Assembly (NCBI GenBank): GCA_008694505.1
Contig: VZDJ01000090.1
Span: 8,177,521-8,241,520, forward strand
Reading direction: 5' to 3'
Length of the DNA stretch: 64,000 nucleotides
Source of the DNA: Cyanoderma ruficeps
Lineage: Eukaryota; Chordata; Aves; Passeriformes; Timaliidae
Below, piece after piece: positions 36,312 to 49,043 of the stretch. Under the pieces are notes generated by a model. It made no database searches. It had not been told where the DNA came from and worked only from the letters and a program-made list of their open reading frames with translations. The position numbers were made by a program, and so were the translations under genes. How positions within the stretch are numbered: position 1 is the stretch's first letter; the number at the start of each line of letters is the position of its first letter.

Positions 36312-38313
36312 CTACATAAGAAACATATAAAGATAATTTCTCTCTCCTGCATTATGTAAAGTTTTTGCAGGTGGATAATTAAGTAAATGAAGATCTATGT
36401 CTCTTCTAAGCTTGAAGGGAAAGGTACAACAGTTCTATTTCTCATGGTCACTATTTCTAACATATGACTTACAAAAGTGGCAGAGAGAGTGTCCAGGATC
36501 ACTTTTTCAAATTTCCAGTTGAAATTAGTTTTTGAAAAGGATCTTTTGGTGATTTAAGTACGCTCAGTGTAAGAATAAGCTATAGGTAGATTAAATTAAA
36601 AACTCTGGCTATTTTGGACTGTATCAGAGAAGACATGACAGAGTCCAGGACTTTCTAAAGTCTCCATGGGTGAGATAAAAATAGTAATTTCTTGGCAGGT
36701 TCTTGGCAGGTTTCTCAGTAACACTGCAAATATATCTACACATAATAAATATTTTCTAGAGCATTCTTAAGAGTAAAATAAAACCTACAAAAGTTCTTTG
36801 GCTTTGACTGCAGGCGGATCTGAGTCAATGTCTGTATCTGTGGGATTTTTCTCTTTTAATCACCAACTATATTGAAATCAGGTTTTGCATGATACTGAAC
36901 TTCAGCTTTGCTCTGTATATAGGAGCAAAATTCCTCTATGGAGAAAGAACTCATTTTAAAGAAAGTTTAAAAGATAATATGGAAATGAACAAATGAGACT
37001 CTATTTTGAACCTGTGGTTTATGGACTGCTACAGACCCAAGGAGAATCTCTGGTGTTTGAAAGATGATTGACTATAGGAAATCAGTATATTCTTTACATC
37101 ACATTACATACTACTAAAAGATCTGCACCTCCTCAAAACGTACAGGTGACCAGTATTTCCTGAAACTTTATAAGTCACTGATCTAAAGGGGTTTTTTTCC
37201 TCATTGATGTGAACCAGATTTGACCAACTTTCTTCTATGCCTTTTGAACCCTGTTACCTCTTCACTTAACCAGCCCCAGTGACAGTCTGATTTGTATTTT
37301 CAAGCAATACATGTGTGTACATTTAGAAATGTTTACCGTGTTGGTTTCTACTTTATGTTGATGATGAATATGTTGCTACGAAACCTACATTAAAAACCAA
37401 CATATATATGTTGCATCTGAAAGGTCCACTTTCCAAAATCTTTCCAGACATAGTATGTTATATCTGGCTAAGAGCAGGAAAAGATTTATCCCAAGAATTA
37501 CAAGGAGCTGGGAAAAAAAAATTAAAAATCTAAAGATCATAGAATAATTTGGGTTGGAAGGGACCTTTAAGGACCTTCTTGTCCAAGTCTCCTGCCATGA
37601 GCAGGGACATCTTTAACTGGATCAGGTTTCTCAGAGCCCTCTCCAACCTGACCTTAAGTGCTTCCAGGGATAGGTTATCAGTTTATTTTTTGCAACAGTC
37701 CAGTCATCCTGAAAGAAGCTTCCATGTTAAAGTACAGAATTAAATCTCCATATTAAAGTAAGGAATTTAGAACTAACAATATTAATGACGTGATTAAGAT
37801 CAAATAGAAAGACTTCAAAAGAGATGAGAAAAAATTCAGATTTCTACTCTGCTGTCTATAGATTCAGCTGGAAATATTACATTTTCCGTAAGTTCTTGCA
37901 TCAGCAAACTTAGTAGTAGTATTGGTACAGAGAAAGAGACAGACAGACACAAACTGCCATTTTCTAATGAGAAACAAAGAGCATTAACATGTCTGTGGAT
38001 TAAGGAGTCCTTACTTGTAGTTTAGGAAGAATAACTTTAATTTCCTTAAGCATCAGAAATTAGTATTCTAAATTTCAATTACCATTTGCAAGAACTTTAT
38101 GCAAAAAATCTTTAGGTACATCTTCATGTTTTGAACATCCTGTGTGTGGCTACTGACTAGGAAATACTGTTCTCCATTTTACCTTTCCACAAATGGAATT
38201 TGTGCATCCCAGTCAGACGCCTACAGGTGGAAATATCTTTTCAGAGAAACCCAGCAAAAGGTTCTATTTTCTTTCAAGTATTTTAGGAAAGAGGTGCAGT
38301 AAAATTAAAATAC
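36312..38313 (-). other. ABI3BP: ABI3BP intron with CR1 fragment
   Basis: 2002 bp. Contains a CR1 3' fragment at about 37532-37715. Otherwise AT-rich with nothing recognised. Confidence 0.75.
37532..37715 (-). repeat. CR1 LINE 3' fragment, antisense on plus strand
   Basis: The plus strand reads ATCATAGAATAATTTGGGTT, GGAAGGGACCTTTAAGGACC, then CCTGCCATGAGCAGGGACAT and CTCTCCAACCTGACCTTAAG. This is the reverse complement of the CR1 3' end, so the element runs on the minus strand and its 3' terminus is at the low coordinate. Confidence 0.92.
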
Positions 38314-38382
38314 CTGAACAAGATTTCTTGTTATTTGAAACACGTGCTGGTCTTACTGAAACCAAATACCGTGGCTCTGCAT
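38314..38382 (-). CDS. ABI3BP: ABI3BP coding exon: linker between N-terminal module and FN3
   Basis: This 69-bp exon is phase 1 at both ends and encodes (D)AEPRYLVSVRPARVSNNKKSCS(G). The human counterpart is DAEPKYLIVVRPAPPPSQKKSCSG, so the AEP-YL--VRPA core, the double lysine and the cysteine are kept. The acceptor is TTTGCAG/AT and the donor is TTCAG/GTATTT. It continues from the exon at 46345-46524 without a frame break and supplies the first base of the Gly codon completed by the exon at 36179-36311. The middle segment (RVSNN) differs from the proline-rich human version. The order, length and matched residues leave little doubt. Confidence 0.93.
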
Positions 38383-41300
38383 CTGCAAATGAATGAAAAA
38401 GCAATTAATACAGATTAGTAAAGAGACAGAAAGGAAAAGCAGTACCAAAAAAAATTCCAAAGCTTGCTGTACTACTGAAAAGGTTCTGCCAGTGTGGGGA
38501 AAACCACTCTAATTTCACTGATTCTGTGCATCAAAATCACTGGAAACCCATACTATGGATGTACTTTAATTGTTTAACTAGTCTTTTTAAATGGGTTTCA
38601 TCTGCACCCAATAACCAAAATAAACATTGTAAATAGCTGTTCAAAGCAGTGTGGGAAAAAAGATTTAGTTAAAAAAAAGGAACCCCAAAGTGCAAACACA
38701 TCTTTACAAAAAAGGTTTTTTAATATTTAGAGGGGTACACAAGTGTGGGACGTGTGTAACCAGTTGGACATTTTTTGTATTGAGACTGAAAACTAGAAAC
38801 AAGGAACACTTTAAAATAATTTGGTTTCCCTCTACTTTAAACTGTTTTCTGTTCTGCATTTATGTCCACTTGTGAGACTGTTATAACTCTCACCAAGAAT
38901 ACAACAGGATTATTTTAAAGCATGACCTTGAAAGTTCGAGAACTACAAAGCCAGTCTTCAAAACTCTAAAAATTTATGGATTTATCAGTAAAATGCCCAA
39001 GGATTATGAAAGAAAGTTATTAAAATATTTTGAAACAGTTTTTCCCTGCTCCATAAATGGAAAACTTAATTCTGGCTGAAATCTGAAATGACTTGTGTAG
39101 CAATATAGAAATAGATTAGCTGCTAAACAAAATATGGCAATAAACAAAGACTGTTAATGCCTCACTGGACATCTCAGCTACAAAACCTGGCAGTTTTCAG
39201 GATTCATTAGTTCTAGCAGGTGTTTATGTTCTGTAACAAAGTGTTCACTGTGGAAATATTTTGTGTTAAATGCTGTTCATTAGGCTTTTTTTTTTGGTGA
39301 ATTTAACAAATACTGCCTTAATAAAGAATACAACACATTCCCATTTTCCAGAGAATTCATGACTCTTCTGACTGTAATACAACCTACAAAAGAAATTATT
39401 TAGGAAAAAACAGGCTGAGACTAGATGCTGGGAGAGAAGAGGCTGTTAGAGAAGAGGCAGGTTTAAAAAGTTCTACTTCTTTAGAACCACTGAATTTAAG
39501 ACAATATTATGATCATTATAACTGAAATCAGAAAATGAAATTGTTAAACAAATCCATTCAATACCTGGGACAAAACAATAAATTTCTGCTTTGTACTTAA
39601 GATATCTTAATTTAGAAATATGATTCCTTGATTCCTGACCAGAACTACCCATGCTACTATAGAGATGTTAAGAGTAGAGCAACTGTAATTTAAGTTAAAC
39701 TCATTGGTTTGATGCACAGTATCAAAGCATTATGCATGGACTGGAGGACACACGTCTTGAAATGCTTTTATTCTGGGCAGATACACATTCTATATCCAAG
39801 GCACCTGAAATTTAAAAATGCAGAGAGCTTTTTTAATATCATATAATGAGCCTCGACTCACTAGAAATGGAAGTTCTTTCTTAGTCCTCCACTGCAATTC
39901 AACATTTCCTTTAGTAAGTTCAGGAGACTACTGAGTTTCCACACTGATTCAGTCTTGCTGAGAAATATGACTATCAGTCATCATCACAATGCAGAAATCA
40001 TCTGATGCTACTATGACTCAATTCATTTTCAGGGTGTTAAAACATTGCCTCACCCATGTATTAAATTCTGTCAAGTTACAGGAAAAACTTCATGATAATC
40101 TGTGTTCTTTTATGATGTCTATATAATTCATAATCCATTCTACAGATCCACATCTATAAGAAGCAGGAACCTTGGGGAGAAGCGAGTAACACAGCAGAAG
40201 AAAATTAAAATTCTGCAAAATACCAGAACTTCAGTAAAACCATAATTTACTTTGCACTAATTCATTTAATGCTTAAGAGATAAATTGCAGAAATATGAGG
40301 TAGGTAGGAAAATATGACAGTCAGTCATAAAAATATGGATGTTTAACTGGATGTATCTATGATTCACAGAATAGATCAACTATTTACATGAAAATATATT
40401 TAAAAAGAGAAGCTTGTTTGAAAAATAAAATTATAACCTCAAGTAAATGCAAACTGCACCACAGAGCACAGACAGGCCTGTTTGCAAACGAATATTTCTT
40501 ATTTTCTTTGAACTGTATTTAGTAAGAAAAGGATAGTTACAAAACTAGGATTAATGTTGAAACATCTGGACACAGATGCACAAGTCCAGCATCTGTTTCC
40601 AAAAATAATTTCAACACTAATCAGTATACAACAGAGACATACATGATAAAGATACAAAATATGGATCTGTCTGTGTCTCATCTGTGAGGATCCACAATCT
40701 CATAAATGAAGGATCCCTACCAAACAATGCAAGCTTTAACAAGTTCAGTTTGAAATATATTTGCAAATTTGCTATGAAAATCTTAGCTGCTCCTGGATGC
40801 TTAACATATTTTTGGTGGGCTGCTACTCTAAGACCACTTGTTTGGATCTATAACTGTCTAACCCCCTTTATTAAGTCTAGAACAACAAATACCTTGGCTA
40901 AGAACTTCTTTCAGATCAGAAATAAAGTGTCCAAATAGTGACCACCTTCAAGTCTTCAGCCACAAAATACTCTAGGAAAACACCCACGAGTACCAAGAAA
41001 GTGCTCCTCGATAAATCCATGCCTAATTCTTAGTGGTATAATTCCCCAAGCATGGGCTATTATATCAATAAATAAAGTTATTAAAAGAAAAAAGCTTCTA
41101 TTACAAATCTTAACAGCTTATGAAGACAACCAGAATGTAACAAAAAATACATGCCACTGACATATCACATTACCATAGGAGAACACTCCCATATGCCATG
41201 AGCTAGGCTATCAAATCAGTGGCAGCAGGCAACTAACATGCACTACAAAATACTAGAAAATTCTGCTTTTGCTCAAGCACACTATTCAGGGCCCAGCCAA

Positions 41301-44300
41301 TATGCATTTGAAAGCAAAACAATGTAAGAATGAACTAACTGATGAACTTAGAATAAATCTTAAATTGTAGTGTTACAAATGCATTGTTAGAATTCATGGA
41401 CCACCAGATTCAGAAATCAAAACAAAGTGGGTTTTGACTTGAGGCTGCAAGTCCTTAATCTGTATTTAGGGAATGCTAAAGACTCACCATGGGATGTTGT
41501 TAACAGTGAAGCTGGAGGAAGCGGAGGATGGAAAGTGCTGCAGTGTAACCAGCATGGGGAAAGACAGAGAAGTGGGACAAAAGGGACTGGCATGAATGAA
41601 CCTGCTGCTGATCAATGCACTTATCTAGATGAAGGGGCATCTGCTGACTTCCTCCAGGTCCTCCCTTCCACTAGGCTCAGCTAGCATTAGCAATGAGAAC
41701 CTGCTTTCTGGTTAGCTGGCAGAAAGCAACATAATGCTGAATTAACATTCACATTACTTGGCATCTTGAAAAGCATGTAGCTAATACAACTGCCAGATTC
41801 TGGTAATTGATCAGATATAGAAAAACTACACAGCAAGATCTTTTAGCTAAGCACTGCACTAGCACAGATCCCCGAATTGCACTTTTAAAAACTGCTCAAG
41901 GTGGTACTAGAACTCTCTCATATATATACATAAACACAAAATCCACCCATCACCTACTAGCGTTGTTATAAAGCAGGATTACCAATACATCCTCCTCTTA
42001 CACTGTACTACCTTGGACAAGAAAAGGAAAAGCAAAAGCATTGCCCAAATTTGAGCTCGTTTTAGAAACTGAAAGGGAAAATAATTTTGTTCACTCTATT
42101 AAGTAATTGCAGTACATTCTTACAAAACTTCCCTGTCTCCACCCAATTTTTTGGTTTCTCCAACAGTATCAATAATTTCTATGAGGCTGGCTTGCAATCT
42201 TCCTAGCCAAGTTAGAAAAGACTAACACACTTTTCTTAAGCAAATACTCTTTCTTTATGAGTCAGGAAGACTGAAAAAATTAAGATAAAAGTTTAAATCA
42301 AGCCCAGAGCTTTTGGATGGGTCCATTCACCTTTTTATTAGTCTAACTGAATTAACATCTTGATGTCTTTTGACACCATCTGAATAACTTTGCAAATTTG
42401 ACCAAAAATAATGTTGTTTACTGTCATGTGAGCACATAAAGTACGCTCAGCACAAACCACATCTGGTGTCCTGAAACAGAGGCATAATTCTTGGAAACAA
42501 ACTTTGCCGCTGCCTTGTCATTGTCATTGACATTTCAGTATGATTCAGATCTATCTACTGGTTCATGAAGCTGCTCAAGACTTTGTTGCCAGCAGAAACT
42601 CATTACAAGTTCAGGAAATCCAACAGAATCCTTTTCTCTTTGCATGTGCCCTCTGCAGGCAGATCTCAATTTATTGATAATGTTATGCAATTGCTGCCTC
42701 AGTTACTATATAATTTGCAAAACAAAGGGAAAACAGATGTTTTAAGATAAGAATTTCTGTAGTGAGGTGCTGAATATTTTAATGGATGAAATGTAGGTGA
42801 ATGTCACACATTGTACAAAGTCATGTATCTCCCCTGAAAATCCTGGGAAATGTCATATCCTTAATAATTTCTTTCAAAAGACATCCATCTATAGACACGT
42901 GATTTTATAAATGAATACATCTGCTGGCTTCCATCTTCCTGTTAACAGGATCATAAGAGATGTGTGACTCAGCAGAAAAGCTGACAAGAAATTTCACATT
43001 AATCTACAATGGCTGGATTGGAAATATGGAATTTGTGGGCCTCAGAAATATATATTGTTGTGTATATTGTGTCATCTTCCATATTACAGTTCCAACTGGG
43101 AACATTTATCCCAAACAGAATACCGATTATGCTGCTCCATTAACAAAACCAGGGATGCAGAGCCAAATCAAGGAAATGTGGAAATGTCTGCAAGGCACTT
43201 CATTCTACCTATAGTAGACCTATACTCTTTGTTAGAAAGGAGAAATGATATTTTAAAGGACTGATGCATTTTAGGAAGGGAATAATGACTTATATGTGAA
43301 GTTTGCGTGTTTTCTTACATTGGTCTAACACTTAAATTAATGTTTTTGGTGGTTTTCTTGGGGTTTTTTTTGTCTTGTTTTTGGAGTAGGATCTACAGAT
43401 GATTGTTCATGTTTGATTTTTCCTTAAAAATTTTCACAGAATAAACAATTTTAATACTACCAGAAAAAGATTCACTGTCATGGATCTTCCATTCTCCTGG
43501 ATCTAATCTCTCTCCTAGGGGATTATATTCCACAGCATTATTCCTTAACACATTAGAAAAACATACTTTTTAGAGAGTAGCAAATGCCCTTAAATGTCTG
43601 CTTCTAATCTTTACCTTTCAGCTACAAACCAATTTAAGGTCGTGATCATTGCCCCTAAATTGACTGGGAAAGGTTTCTCTTTTGATGAACCAGTAAAACT
43701 GACAAGAAAGGAGGAAACATTAAATCATGTTAGTCTTGGTCTAAAAAGACCACAATGACTTTTCATATTTGAGAACCACTTCCTCCACATCCTGTTCAAT
43801 AAAAGCCTCACCCACCACTGTTCAGGGGAGCCTGTAAACTCACCAGCTTTCTGTAAAATTCGGGTAAGTCAAAGCATGAGAGGAGCAAGAAGGAGTTCTC
43901 AGGGCAAAAATGAAGGTAGTCGTTTTGACCGTGGAAAAATGTGTGGAACACACTGAAGACCATTTTCAGAGTGTGCAGTGGCACTTGGATCACTAGTATA
44001 TCTAGAACATGGGATAGGCAACCTTAAGTGTGAAATTGAACGTACATTGTTTTAATGTGAAGATAACATACCAGGCCAACTTCATCACATATGAGATGCA
44101 TCAGGAGTACAAAGATAATCTGAGATTTTTCAGCAACAGGGTCTAGGGGTCTATATCTTTGGCATATTTCTTGAGAGTATTTTTATTGTCCCTCTACAAC
44201 ACCTCGCTTTTTCTAAAATCAATATAAAGTGTATGCTGAATCTGAGGTCTCTGGCATCCACAATAAAAATTAATCATGGTTCCTAGAATTGAGAACCATT

Positions 44301-46344
44301 CTGCAATTCTTCCAGTTTCTGCCAGCAGCTGCTCCCTAAATATGGTGGGGAGGAGGGACTGTGCTAGCAATCATCTCTGTCTTCATTTCTGCCACACAAG
44401 TCACTCTAAAGTAGAGCCAAAAGCACAACTGATGTTTATTGCTTTAGCTCGTGTTCTGTACACATTTGGAAAGCACAGTCAAAGCTGCAATTTCATGTTG
44501 TGTTTAATATTTGTGAAATGGGAAAGATTATGCACTCTCTGCTTCCAATAAACAAGTCCCCAAGGCATACAATCTAACCCTAAATCTCTCAACTAAAAGC
44601 AACAGCTCCAATAAATGTACTGGTAATTGCCTTAAATAAATGTTTGCAACTTGAAGTACATATTTCTGATAACTTCTTTCACTCCTGTCTTTTCAAAGAT
44701 GACGTTTTCTGAAGGTTAGAAATGCTTGTCTTGCTGTCTATATTATGTTGCATTTTGCATGTTTAGCTACTGGATGTTCAGAAGTCACAGGCATAGATTT
44801 ATTGTCACAAGGAAACAAACAATTTCTGTAAGCCTGAGGGAGATAAAATTTTGATGTTATTTTCCTTTGAAATAATCATAAAGGAAGACTATTCCTCAAC
44901 ACTTGTGCTTTTCCCTCTCCAGGCATCCTACAGCAAATGGATACGCATGTGGTCAGTGCTCTGATGTGCTGTAGAACTGAAGAAAGGTGCCTAGCTTCCA
45001 GCCATTAATTGGTATGGTAAAGCTGTAAAATATCAATATACCTGAAATTCCAGGCGCCCTTGAGCTTTCAGTTATCAGTTTTACAAAGCATTAGGTATAA
45101 AAGTTTCTATTAAATAGGAAGTGCAAATGATCTTACATGATGTTACATTCAGTCCTTTTTTTGCTCTTCCCTAAGATCTCAGAGTACCTGAGAAATATTA
45201 ATCCTCACTGCTCCTGCAACAGGCATTGTTATGCCTAATGCACAGTATACTACATAAAATCCTGTGTATCATTCTTAGCGAACTGATTCAAAAGTTACAC
45301 ACAGGATGAATTAGGCAAGCCAGACCCAGCTTAAGTGATGAAGTCAAACACTGAATTGCTGATAGAATTACAAAGAGATCCCAGGAGTACCAACTCATGA
45401 AAAGGAAACCTTTGCCACAGTGATCCCATCACAGTGTCTAATATCTTAATTATTCCATGTCTAACATCTTATTTTTTCAGTTTTTATTCTGCAGTTTTCA
45501 GCCCACAGCATACATTCACAATGGCCTTAACTGACCACATCAAAAACATGGCAATTTTTACCTCTATCCTTATGCATCCTTTCCTCCCCCTTGTTTTACA
45601 CCAAGATAGCCAGCATTACAATAATGAGGGTAAATTTATTCATTTCAGGCTAGAAAAGCTTAAAGAAATCAATAGGAAAATCCTTATGGATTTAACAGAT
45701 TTCTCAAAAGGTCAAATCCTGATAAATCAATGTTATAAAAATTTATTCTTCCTTCTCCCTATTCCAGATAACAGGATATACATTCTTGACATGGTTTAAA
45801 CTCTTCCATAAAACAGCTCATGGAATTTCGCCAGTAACACCTGACATGGAAGTCAGAGGTTAATCCATAACATGTAATACTGGAAGAGATCCCTACAAGA
45901 AGAGGCATCATTTTGATATGAATGTTTCTGTCAAAAGGAATCAACCACACAATTCTCAAGACTGTATCACTGCTTCTTCTGTTATGTGTTAAAAGCATGT
46001 ACTTTTCCCTCGTATTCTACTTTACAGCTGCATGTTTAGGCAAACCATCCCATTTCATCTGTGATGTGTTCAAATTTAGTACAGCCTCTCAGTAAAACAA
46101 AAATCCCCAAAACAAATACCGGTAAACAAACTTTTCCAAACAACAAGAACTAGTTGTTCCTCTTCAAGGATCTGCTAAATTCCACTTTCCACTGAAATTC
46201 TTGACAGCAACTTAAACAAACACAAAGAAACCCTGAGCAACAACCCAATAAAACAAAAAATTAGGTGAACAAAAGGTTCATATCCTCCTCATTCTCTTCC
46301 CATAGTTCATTACAACAACAGCATGCAAAGCAAATATGTCTTAC
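38383..46344 (-). other. ABI3BP: ABI3BP intron
   Basis: 7962 bp of AT-rich sequence. Several short open frames (for example plus-strand 41427-41684) have no recognisable similarity. No repeat family recognised by eye. Confidence 0.7.
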
Positions 46345-46524
46345 CAAGTTCTGTTACAGAGTTTTTTCCTTCTGAAGGCAAAGGAATGTACTGGTTAGAA
46401 AAGAAGCTGCTTCCATAACCCAGGACAAAACCTTCTAATTTGGTGCTTTGACTTGGTCGAAGATACCGCATGCAAACAGTGTCATCTGTTGCATTGATCT
46501 GAACCTTCAGACTCTGCCTTTTCA
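46345..46524 (-). CDS. ABI3BP: ABI3BP coding exon: conserved N-terminal module
   Basis: This exon encodes about 60 residues of the mature N-terminus, starting (V)KRQSLKVQINATDDT and containing YLRPS, KLEGFVLGYGS and NQYIPLPSEGK. Human ABI3BP has the parallel KRPNLKVHINTTSDS, FLRPS, KLEGLLLGYGS and NQYFPLPAEGK. The acceptor is a pyrimidine tract ending CCCCAG and the donor is CTTG/GTAAGA. Both boundaries are phase 1, and the 180-bp length is a multiple of three. An N-A-T glycosylation sequon lies near the start. A cysteine (in DTVCMRY) has no counterpart in the human stretch as I recall it. The exon is the most 5' coding piece found. It cannot be the first coding exon, because it has no start codon or signal peptide and opens inside a codon. 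Confidence 0.95.
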
Positions 46525-47646
46525 CTGGGGAAAGAGTGAAAAAGAGGAGATCAGAATTCATTATCTTGCAATCACATACTCAGTAATGGAAAATGACAAT
46601 ATAACAATATAGGGCTGTTTAATTTGCTAATAGCATGCAGCCAAAAAAATCCTTATAGGTGATGTCTCCTGGAAACACAATGTATTTAAAAAAGTGAACT
46701 AACAGTCATGTAAAATAGTAGTTGCCAACATGACTGTTTTCCCACTAGTTTAGCATTATCATTTGTATTAACATCTACAATTGCAGTAGTAAAACCATGC
46801 ATGAAGTAAGTGGAAAAAATACAAGTATTTTTTCCTTTAAATGCAAGAGTTACAGTAGTATTAGCCATATGTAGGACCCATAGGAGAAAAATGTGCAAGT
46901 TTTTGGTTTGAATTTTTGCTTCTTAGTAGAAAATATGAAGCTGTAAAACTAAGTTAATCAGTTAATCACATTCAAAATATATAGTAGAGGATAAACAGTA
47001 ACTAGTTCCAAATAAATCTTCTATGACTTTTTTCCTCTATGTTGGACTGGAAATGTAATTTTGTATTTGGAATTACACCAGGACACCTAACTAACATAAA
47101 TACTTTACTCAAAACTACAAAGAAACTCTTTTTAAACATTCATTTTTATGCTTTCCAGGGGAACAGCACATAAAGTAAGAAACATCTTGTATATCCATCT
47201 GCAAAAATTTAACTTGTAGCATTAGAGAATGACTTCACAACAGAATAAGTTTTTAGGCTACAAGTTGGTGTTTTGGCTTCTTCTTGGTGGGGTAAGGGAG
47301 GACTGGCTTATCCCTTTTCCTTCCTTGGTATGTACAGTTTTAATGCTCCCTTGTTACTGTTAGGCCTATCATATTTTCAGAACTGGCTTTTCCCCAAAAT
47401 TACAACACCAGCACTGGACTAGTACATTTTGGGTTGTTATTTCTCTTCTCATTCTCAAAATATAAATTTTTATCCCCAGCAGATTTTCGGGCATCTGTCC
47501 AATCATGAAGGCTGAAATTAACTTATCAGGAAAAACCAGAACTTTGCAGACAATGATTTTACATCAGGAACTAAATCCTGAAGAAAAACTATGAGGCAAA
47601 TGACAAATAATATATCATTGAATAATAGGGTAGAGCGATACTAAAT

Positions 47647-47779
47647 TCTTTCTTTCTTTCTCTCTTTCTTTCTCTCTTTCTCTTTCTTTCTCTTTCTTTC
47701 TCTTTTTCTCTCTCTCTCTCTTTTCCTTTCTTTCTCTCTCTCTCTTCCTGTCATTTCTCTCTCTCTTTCTCTCTTTCTC
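47647..47779. repeat. (CTTT)n/(CT)n pyrimidine tract
   Basis: About 133 bases of nearly pure C and T on the plus strand, made of TTTC and CT units, broken only near TTCCTGTCATTT. It is purine-only on the transcribed (minus) sense. A Lys/Arg/Glu-only open frame on the minus strand is the trivial translation of this repeat. Confidence 0.97.
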
Positions 47780-49043
47780 AGTAATTGCAGACTGATATTC
47801 AAAGTTTCTCTAGGCAAGTACTCACTGATTCTCTGGTATGACCCCAACACACCCTGCTTTTTTTAGAGAAATTCTAATGACTAGAGTTGCCAAGAGACCA
47901 AAACCCTCACTTTGTTTTAGTAGATGATTTGAGCATCTGCAGTTGTCTGCACACAGAATGTAAAGCCTTAAGCCAACACTCTGTGCCTCTTCCCTTAACA
48001 GAAAGAAGCGTACAAGTAAAATTGATGGAAAACATCTGCCTCTCTTCCTTTATCTAAAGACTGATCAAGAAAAATCATTCAGCCAGGAAACTGTCACAAT
48101 TTTCCGAAGGCAGCTCTGCCAGGTTCCAGAAGACTGCAAGGCTTCTAGAAAACTCAGTTCTCTGGCATTTTCAGCAGTGCAATGCCTTCATAGGGAAAAG
48201 GGCAGCAGTTGCTTCTAATCTCTGTGACATCCTAGCCCAATTATTTTCACTACACAAGACTGCTGAGGATGTGCAACTCTGAATATTGACTGAATGTAGC
48301 ACAAACCAGGAATAAAAGACAACACACTTCAAATACCTCTAATGGGCTTCATAAAGACACTTACTGAAAACTGGTAACAAAATTTAGGATTATTATCTCT
48401 GACTGACAGCGAGCTACATCTGTTAAAATTACGGATTCTTCAAAACCCATTAGCATCATTGAAATTAAGGTCTCTTGGTCTCCATTGAGTATTCATGTCT
48501 AAGAATAAAATAAGACTTACAGAAACTAATTAAAATACAGTAATTTGATTTCCACAATAAATTTCTTAATCAGTCTCAAGCCTAAATTTACCAAAACAAA
48601 ATTAGTGAAGATCTATTTAGTTTTAAATTTACAATAATTTAAACCATTTTCCCCTGGCAACTGTATCTATATATCTCTCAATTATACTTTACATCAATTT
48701 GAAGACTTAATTCTATATCAAGATTACATTCAACTGGGTTAGATTTCAGTTAGATAGACACCATTGCTTATTCAAGCAGTCAATTATAGTGACAAAGAGT
48801 CTTGATTTTATTAAAGCCTTAAAACTCTCAGTGAGGTTTCTGCAATTAGAAAGCTTTAATGGGATTCCAAAACAGTAGTAGCTTTGAGATAAGACTTTTT
48901 AGACTCTCTTTTATAGCTAGCATATCAAAACCACCAAGAGAGCTTTTAAAATCTAGGACAGTTCTAGCAGAAAATAAATAGGAATAATGTATTTTTTAAA
49001 AAAGAGAAAATAATTTATTTTTTAAAAAAGAGAAAAAGGCAGG

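Larger units (their letters stand above)
1..46524 (-). other. ABI3BP: ABI3BP gene, partial (span of the 18 recognised exons and their introns)
   Basis: Eighteen minus-strand exons join in one continuous reading frame (1560 bases, 520 codons). Their peptides follow human ABI3BP in order: an N-terminal module, an FN3 domain, a linker containing TIIKQ, HLI-PGLNE and ESKTPEV, then a Ser/Thr/Pro-rich array. All 18 introns checked have GT-AG ends. In the known family, ABI3BP is a secreted, glycosylated matrix protein that binds the SH3 domain of ABI3/NESH. The signal-peptide exon was not found upstream. The C-terminal second FN3 domain and the terminal Cys-containing domain of the family are also absent, so they must lie beyond position 1. 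The assignment is strong; individual small exons vary in certainty and are scored separately. Confidence 0.93.

Noticed and set aside
47641..47850. Lys/Arg/Glu-rich minus-strand open frame
   Set aside because: It is the translation of the (CTTT)n/(CT)n simple repeat.
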